Positions 12,001 to 18,000 of a stretch of DNA of 35,109 nucleotides are shown here, piece by piece. The translations under genes were made by a program, and so were the position numbers. The stretch comes from Bacillota bacterium (GTDB lineage: Bacteria > Bacillota > Clostridia > Saccharofermentanales > DTU023), in the NCBI GenBank assembly GCA_023622515.1, contig JAMNZB010000017.1:1-35109 (forward strand), in the 5' to 3' direction. Below the pieces are notes generated by a model. That model was not told the DNA's origin. It ran no database searches and saw only the letters and a list, made by a program, of their open reading frames with translations. Within the stretch, counting starts at the first letter, position 1. Each line of letters starts with the position of its first letter.

Positions 12001-15000
12001 CGGCCACACCAACTTCAGAGGCGCCCACGCCGGAAACGGCGGAGGCGGAGATACGGCTGCCGATGCCGTCAAGCTCATCGTTGCTGCCAAGGAGGGCAGC
12101 CAGAGCCAGGGTCATCGTATCCAAAAGTTCCTGAAGCTTTTTCGGATCCTTAATGTTGTTGGTGATTTCGGCAATAACTTCCTGCCAGCCCTCCGGGCCG
12201 ATAATATCCTCCAGGGTCATGCCGTTTTTAATATATTCAACAGCAAAAGTCATAACCGCTTCAATGAGGTCGGCATACTCTTCAGGAGAGGGTGCTTTTA
12301 AATCTTCTCCGGTAAGGGCTGCCTTGATACGGTCATAGATGCTGTCAACAATGACTTTTACTTCTTCAGGTTTGAGAGTCAGACCATAGGCCTCCTGGCC
12401 CATATCCAGGACGAAAGTGGAAATGGCCTTGCCGGCATCCTCTCCATCTTCAATATCGGTCGCCTTGGTAAAGATAGACTGAACAAAGGTCTCAACCGTC
12501 AATGCATCAAGAATTTGCTCCATCAGTTTCTCCATAAGGAGTTCCTGATTGTATTTATTAGCGGACTCGACTAACTCGGCCTTAATAGTCAGGCTGTTAG
12601 CGCTTATATGGGCTGCACCGACATAGGCAATATTTTCATAGAATACGGTGTTGATGGCAACACCCACTCCCACGCCCGTAGTGGAATTGGTTGCGGAAGA
12701 ATTGGCCGTAATAATCCCGTCGGTATCATTTTCACTGCTGACAAGAATATCACCGGCTGCCTTAATGACAACACCGTCTGCGATGCGGGCTATGGAGTCA
12801 TTTTGTTGAACGTTAACTACCAGGCTGGCTGCAACCTGTACGCTACCCTCACTGGTCTGAGCCTTCTGACGGTCTGCAGTTAGGGCCGAAACACTGTTGC
12901 TATTAACATTGGTTGAATTTACATTACCGGCCATGTTAGAAGCAGCCGCTGTATTCTTATCGGTAATTTGGTCTGCTTCACCCTCATTGAAGAGGTTTTG
13001 CATGGCTGCCCCAAGGTCCTCATCACTGTCACCATCGCCGGAGTCATCTCCTGACGACCCCGACCCGGGGTCTCCGTCGCCGCTAGCACTATTGCCGCTG
13101 CTGCCACTACTGCCACTGCTGCCACTGCTGCCACTGCTGCCACTGCTACTAGCGCCGCTGGCGGCCGGGGGCTGGCTAGCCGAATTACCCTTGGAGGAAG
13201 CACCTGCAGCACTTGCCTTGGCCTTGCCATTAAGGCGGCTGATAGATTTTGCCTTCACATTAACATTTTTACCGCTAACATTACGGCCCAGATTAGCTTT
13301 AGCACTATCATTTAGGACATCAACGATAAAGGCACCGCCTACACCGACACCGGTGCCGGCTGCCGCAGCGTCTGCACTTATGCTGCGATTAATAGTATTG
13401 TTGGCGTTGACATTGACATTTCCCGCAAACTTCAGACTATGCGTCAGATTGCTTCCTGTAGAGGCATTAACATAAATACCGGACACGTCCAAGGCCAGCA
13501 CGGGAACAACTGCTGTACCACCGGATGCCCCGGCCTTGGCGGTCATCTTCTCATTTCCGTTGAAGGACGCTTTCACATCCAGTTTACCCAATTTCGTGCT
13601 GTCATCATTCATCTTAAGCAGCAGGCTATCCGCGATTTCCGCAACACAATCCACGCCGATGACTCCAACTGCAATGCCTGCTCCTACACCAACACTATCG
13701 TTGTTGGAACCCTGCTTATTAACGGTACCGGTGCTTCCGGAGGCGGCAGGAGTGGTACTACTGGGAATAGTGGGCTTGGGAGTACTGGGGTTGCCGGTAT
13801 TCGGGCTGCTAGTGCCGCTAGAGGATGCGCCGGTCGCCGAGGCGAGGCCGCCTGCATCAGCTGCGGTCACGTAGTTTGCCATAGCTATTGTAGAAGACAG
13901 AAGCAGGTCGGAATCTTCAGCCAGGTCTACCCTACCGGCACCATCAACATTTGCCTTGTTATTTATAGTAACCACATGTACGGTCAGGGCACCGGCCAGA
14001 CCTAAATCAGCAGCGGTAAAACCGGCCTTGGAAATAGCTGAAGAGGAAGCGGCCGCCGTCTTGGCGGAAACCTCCAAACCTCCGGCTTGGATGATGCCGG
14101 AACTATGATTGATGTAAGCTTCATTGTTATAGTTAGCCACGGCGACGACCAAACCGACACCGATGGCGGTAGAGCTATCTTTAATGGTACCCTGGGCCTT
14201 TCTCTTGTCGGTCGTGGTAGTCCAAGTAAGAACAGCCTGATCAGAAAGATTCTCGCCAACGGGAACATTGAACTTGCAAGTATAGGTTTTAGTCTGCTCA
14301 TCCCATACTATATCCTTTATATAGATAGGAGTCGTGCCATTGAAACGAAGACTATCCTTGAGGATATACTTCTGTAAGGCACCACTCTTAACATTTGTCA
14401 TATCAATTGTCATGGTTAGGGTCTCCCCTACACTCACGGGGTTCGGCTCGTTATCTTGAGTGCTGCCGGGAATAGGCGTGCTAGCATCATTGTCATAGAT
14501 AACTACAGCCGCACCGGTAGTATCAGTACGGGAGACTTTAGCCAGGCCGGAAAGCGCTGAATTAGCGGGGCCAATCTCAAGACGGGTTGACATCCCACCA
14601 TAGCTGACCCTAACATCAATCTTTCCCTTAACATTGAAATGAGGCAAGAGATATATTGAATTGCCCTGAGCATCCTTTGGCATGGTGGAATGAGGTTGAG
14701 CGGTATGCGTAGTTGTTGTTGCGCTTCCATTGGCGTCGACCGTGGTAACAGTATAACTGACATCAGTAATCTGGTAGCCGGGGTTAACCTTAATCTTAAC
14801 ATACAGCTCTTGTCCCTCATCAGCAAAGGGCAAGATATAGTTGACAGACTCATCACCGGTAACCAAAGCGCTACCTGCCTTGGGGTCACTGTTTGTACAG
14901 TTGATGCTCACCTTCTTGGGAATGAATTGCGCATTGACAGTATCACCGTTGGATGCTATCCAGCTCTGTCCGCTTGCTAATTTGTAAGCGGTGTGGCCTA

Positions 15001-18000
15001 CACTCACCCAAGGATCCTCGTAGACCTCAAGATAAATCTTCTGTGCGGCTGAGCCAGGAGTAGTCCCACTGACTGTGATAAAATATTTTGTTTGGCCATT
15101 GACGATTTCACTTTGCAAATCGTAACCGGGCTGGGCAACAACTTTAAATTTAACGGCGTCTAGGGCTGCCGGTGTACCGGTAATCGATACAAAACCATTA
15201 ATTAATGTAGGTACGGTAACAACACCGTAAACACCACCGGGGTAGCTAGTGTCTGTATTAGCCGTAGCCGTAAGCCCGCTGGCATTACCGGTAGAGCCGG
15301 CACTGGTGCGCTTAACGGGAGAACCGTCTGCCAGTGTATTCGCTATCATAGAACCTGTCGCACGAACACCGATTGTGCCACCTGCGCTGAGACTGCCGCT
15401 AGTGTCAATATAGGACTTGTTATTATTACCTATATAAGTGACGGCCAGGGCACCTACCAGTTGGATGGAATTGGTTGTGTTTCCGTCGTCATTGGCCGCA
15501 CCTGTCGTGCCTTGGTTAACAAGGTTAGCTGCACCGGTATTCTGACCGGTGAGTTTGTTCAGAACATTATTCAGAGTGGCTGATTTTTTCTGCTTATTCG
15601 TATTCGCCGTACCACCCGGAGTAGTTGTACCACCGGGATTGCCGGAGAACTTGTTTGCTAATTGAGTGAAGATACCGGTATTCGTACCGTCACCGCAGAA
15701 CTTCTTGAGAAGCTGATCCAGTGTCATGGAGTTCCCGCCCTCATGGGGATTGGATGTCGCTTCATTGACCGCATGGACATGGGCTCCGGAATTGAGGCTC
15801 ATCGCTTCACCCGTAATAACCGATGCAGCGTCACGTATAGCAGTGTAGACATCCTGGTCGACCACAGATATGGCGAAGAATCCGCCTGACTTCCCTACAT
15901 CCAGTTTATTGGAATTCTGAGAAGGGATGGAGTTGGAATTACCGCCGGGGTTAGTAGCGGGAGTAGGAGTACCGAAGTTGGTCTGAGGCATTTCATTGCT
16001 ACCGGTTGAAATGGTTCGCGTTTGAACAGTAGCGTAGGCATTTGCCCTCAGATCGCCCTCAGCTTGGATAACAGCATTCTCTCTGATATCCACATAGGCT
16101 TTATTGCTGACCACAGAAAGGGCCAGAGTAAAAGGTAGTCTGCCGGATTTTGCTTCGGTGGTTAATTCCACCTGAGAATCTGCCTTCAGGGTAACACCGC
16201 CCACATCACTTGTGAGTTCAGCATTACCGGCTACATTAATTCCTGCTTCGGATACGACAACGCCTATCGCAAGAGGCATTCCGAAACTGCGCAGAGCCGC
16301 GTTGGTTGAATCGGTGTCAACGAAGGAAGTGGCCCCAGCGCGGATAGCTCCTGCACTGACTTGGCCAAGGATATCAACAATTGCACTGCCGACCTTAATG
16401 GCAATAAAATTCAAATTGGATGCAGAGTTCCATTGAGCAAGTGCGCCCTCCTTCTCTACATCGTCCATCGTGTTATAGCCGGGGATTAAATCCTCGATAG
16501 AGGGAATGAGCCCTTGGGTCTGCTTGCTGGAAACGGAAATGTCTACGGCTTCTGTTGCGGTAATTGTAGCCCCTTCTGCGATAGTAACACTAGCGTCACT
16601 GGCTATATCCAAAAGACTGGCTTCAATCCCGATATGGTCTTCTTCATCCTGCAGGTCATTTTCTACCAGAGTCAGTTTGTGGCTATCCGTTTTCTTTGCA
16701 CTCATCAGGACATTACGTCCATTTACATTTCCTTCGACTCTGATTTTAGCGGAAGCGTTAGGAAGGGGGTTCTCAGCAGTAAGTAGGATATTGACATGGG
16801 GAGCATTAACATGACCAACAACAAGGTCACTGCCCGAGCTGCCGATGCATAGGTTAGTCAAGATGGTTCCTTCACCGGAGTTATTGGTAAAAGAGCTTAG
16901 CTTATTTGCCGCGTTCTTGCCCTTATAGCCCTCGATAATGTAATTCTTGAAAGATTCGAATTCTTTGGTGGCCATCTGGGCCATGGAAGCTATAATTTCG
17001 ATCTTTCCATCGAGGGAATCAGTAATAGCGTCAATCTTATCAAGGGCCAGATTCATCTCGGCATAGAGATTGGATAATTCAATAGCTCCGTTGAGAACAG
17101 ATACTTCTGCATTGGCATTCATACTTAAGGTATGGCTGTCTGCATCATAGCTTAAACGATTGTCTCCTGCGTCCAGATAGCTGTTGCCTACTTTACCGGT
17201 CAGGTGGACGCGGTCAAAGTAGGGTTCGCTTTCTTCATCCCCGATAAGGGTCGCATCCACTCCGCGGAAGCTGGTAAAGGCTAAGGTAGAGTCGATGGTA
17301 TAAAGATCATCGCCTGTTCCACCATTAATTTCAATTTCCGTTTGAGGCAGTAGCCGGTCACCGTTGGAAGTCGTGGTGGCCTGAGAGAGTTCTGTGGCCG
17401 CCTTGTATACACCGTTAATCAAGGCCTGAAGTCCGATGGTGCTTATATTGTCGAGTTTCATCCGACCTTCGAGAGTTACAGAGTCTGCACCATCACCGGT
17501 ATCGATACTCATATGGCTGGCAGAAAGGTCAACATTAATCAGAATATTTTCCTGCGTTGAGCCGCCACCCGTTGCCCCACTTCCGCCGCTAGCATTCCCC
17601 GTACTGCCATCTTGCTTGTCAGGAACAAGAATCTCTGTTCCGTTTACCAAAGTCAGTTCCAGTTCATCATCACCGTCACCGGTCCTAACTTCTATTTCAA
17701 GGCGGGTATCATCATAGGCTACAATATTTCCCTCATGATCTGTAACCGCATTGGCAATCTCATTGATACCGGCCGTCAGACCCTTTTGTGTGTTGCTTCT
17801 TAAATCCTCGATGAGTTCTTCTGTGTTACCCTCCAGATTTTCAGCTGCTGTAGCGCCTGTATCATAACTGTAGCTTGCCTTTTGATTTATGGTCGTTTTA
17901 ATCTTGTCATCGCCCGCACCGCTATCGATAATGATGCTCTCCTCAATATTGGTGAGAGAGATGATTACATCATCTCCCAACGATGTACCGTACCAGGCAA

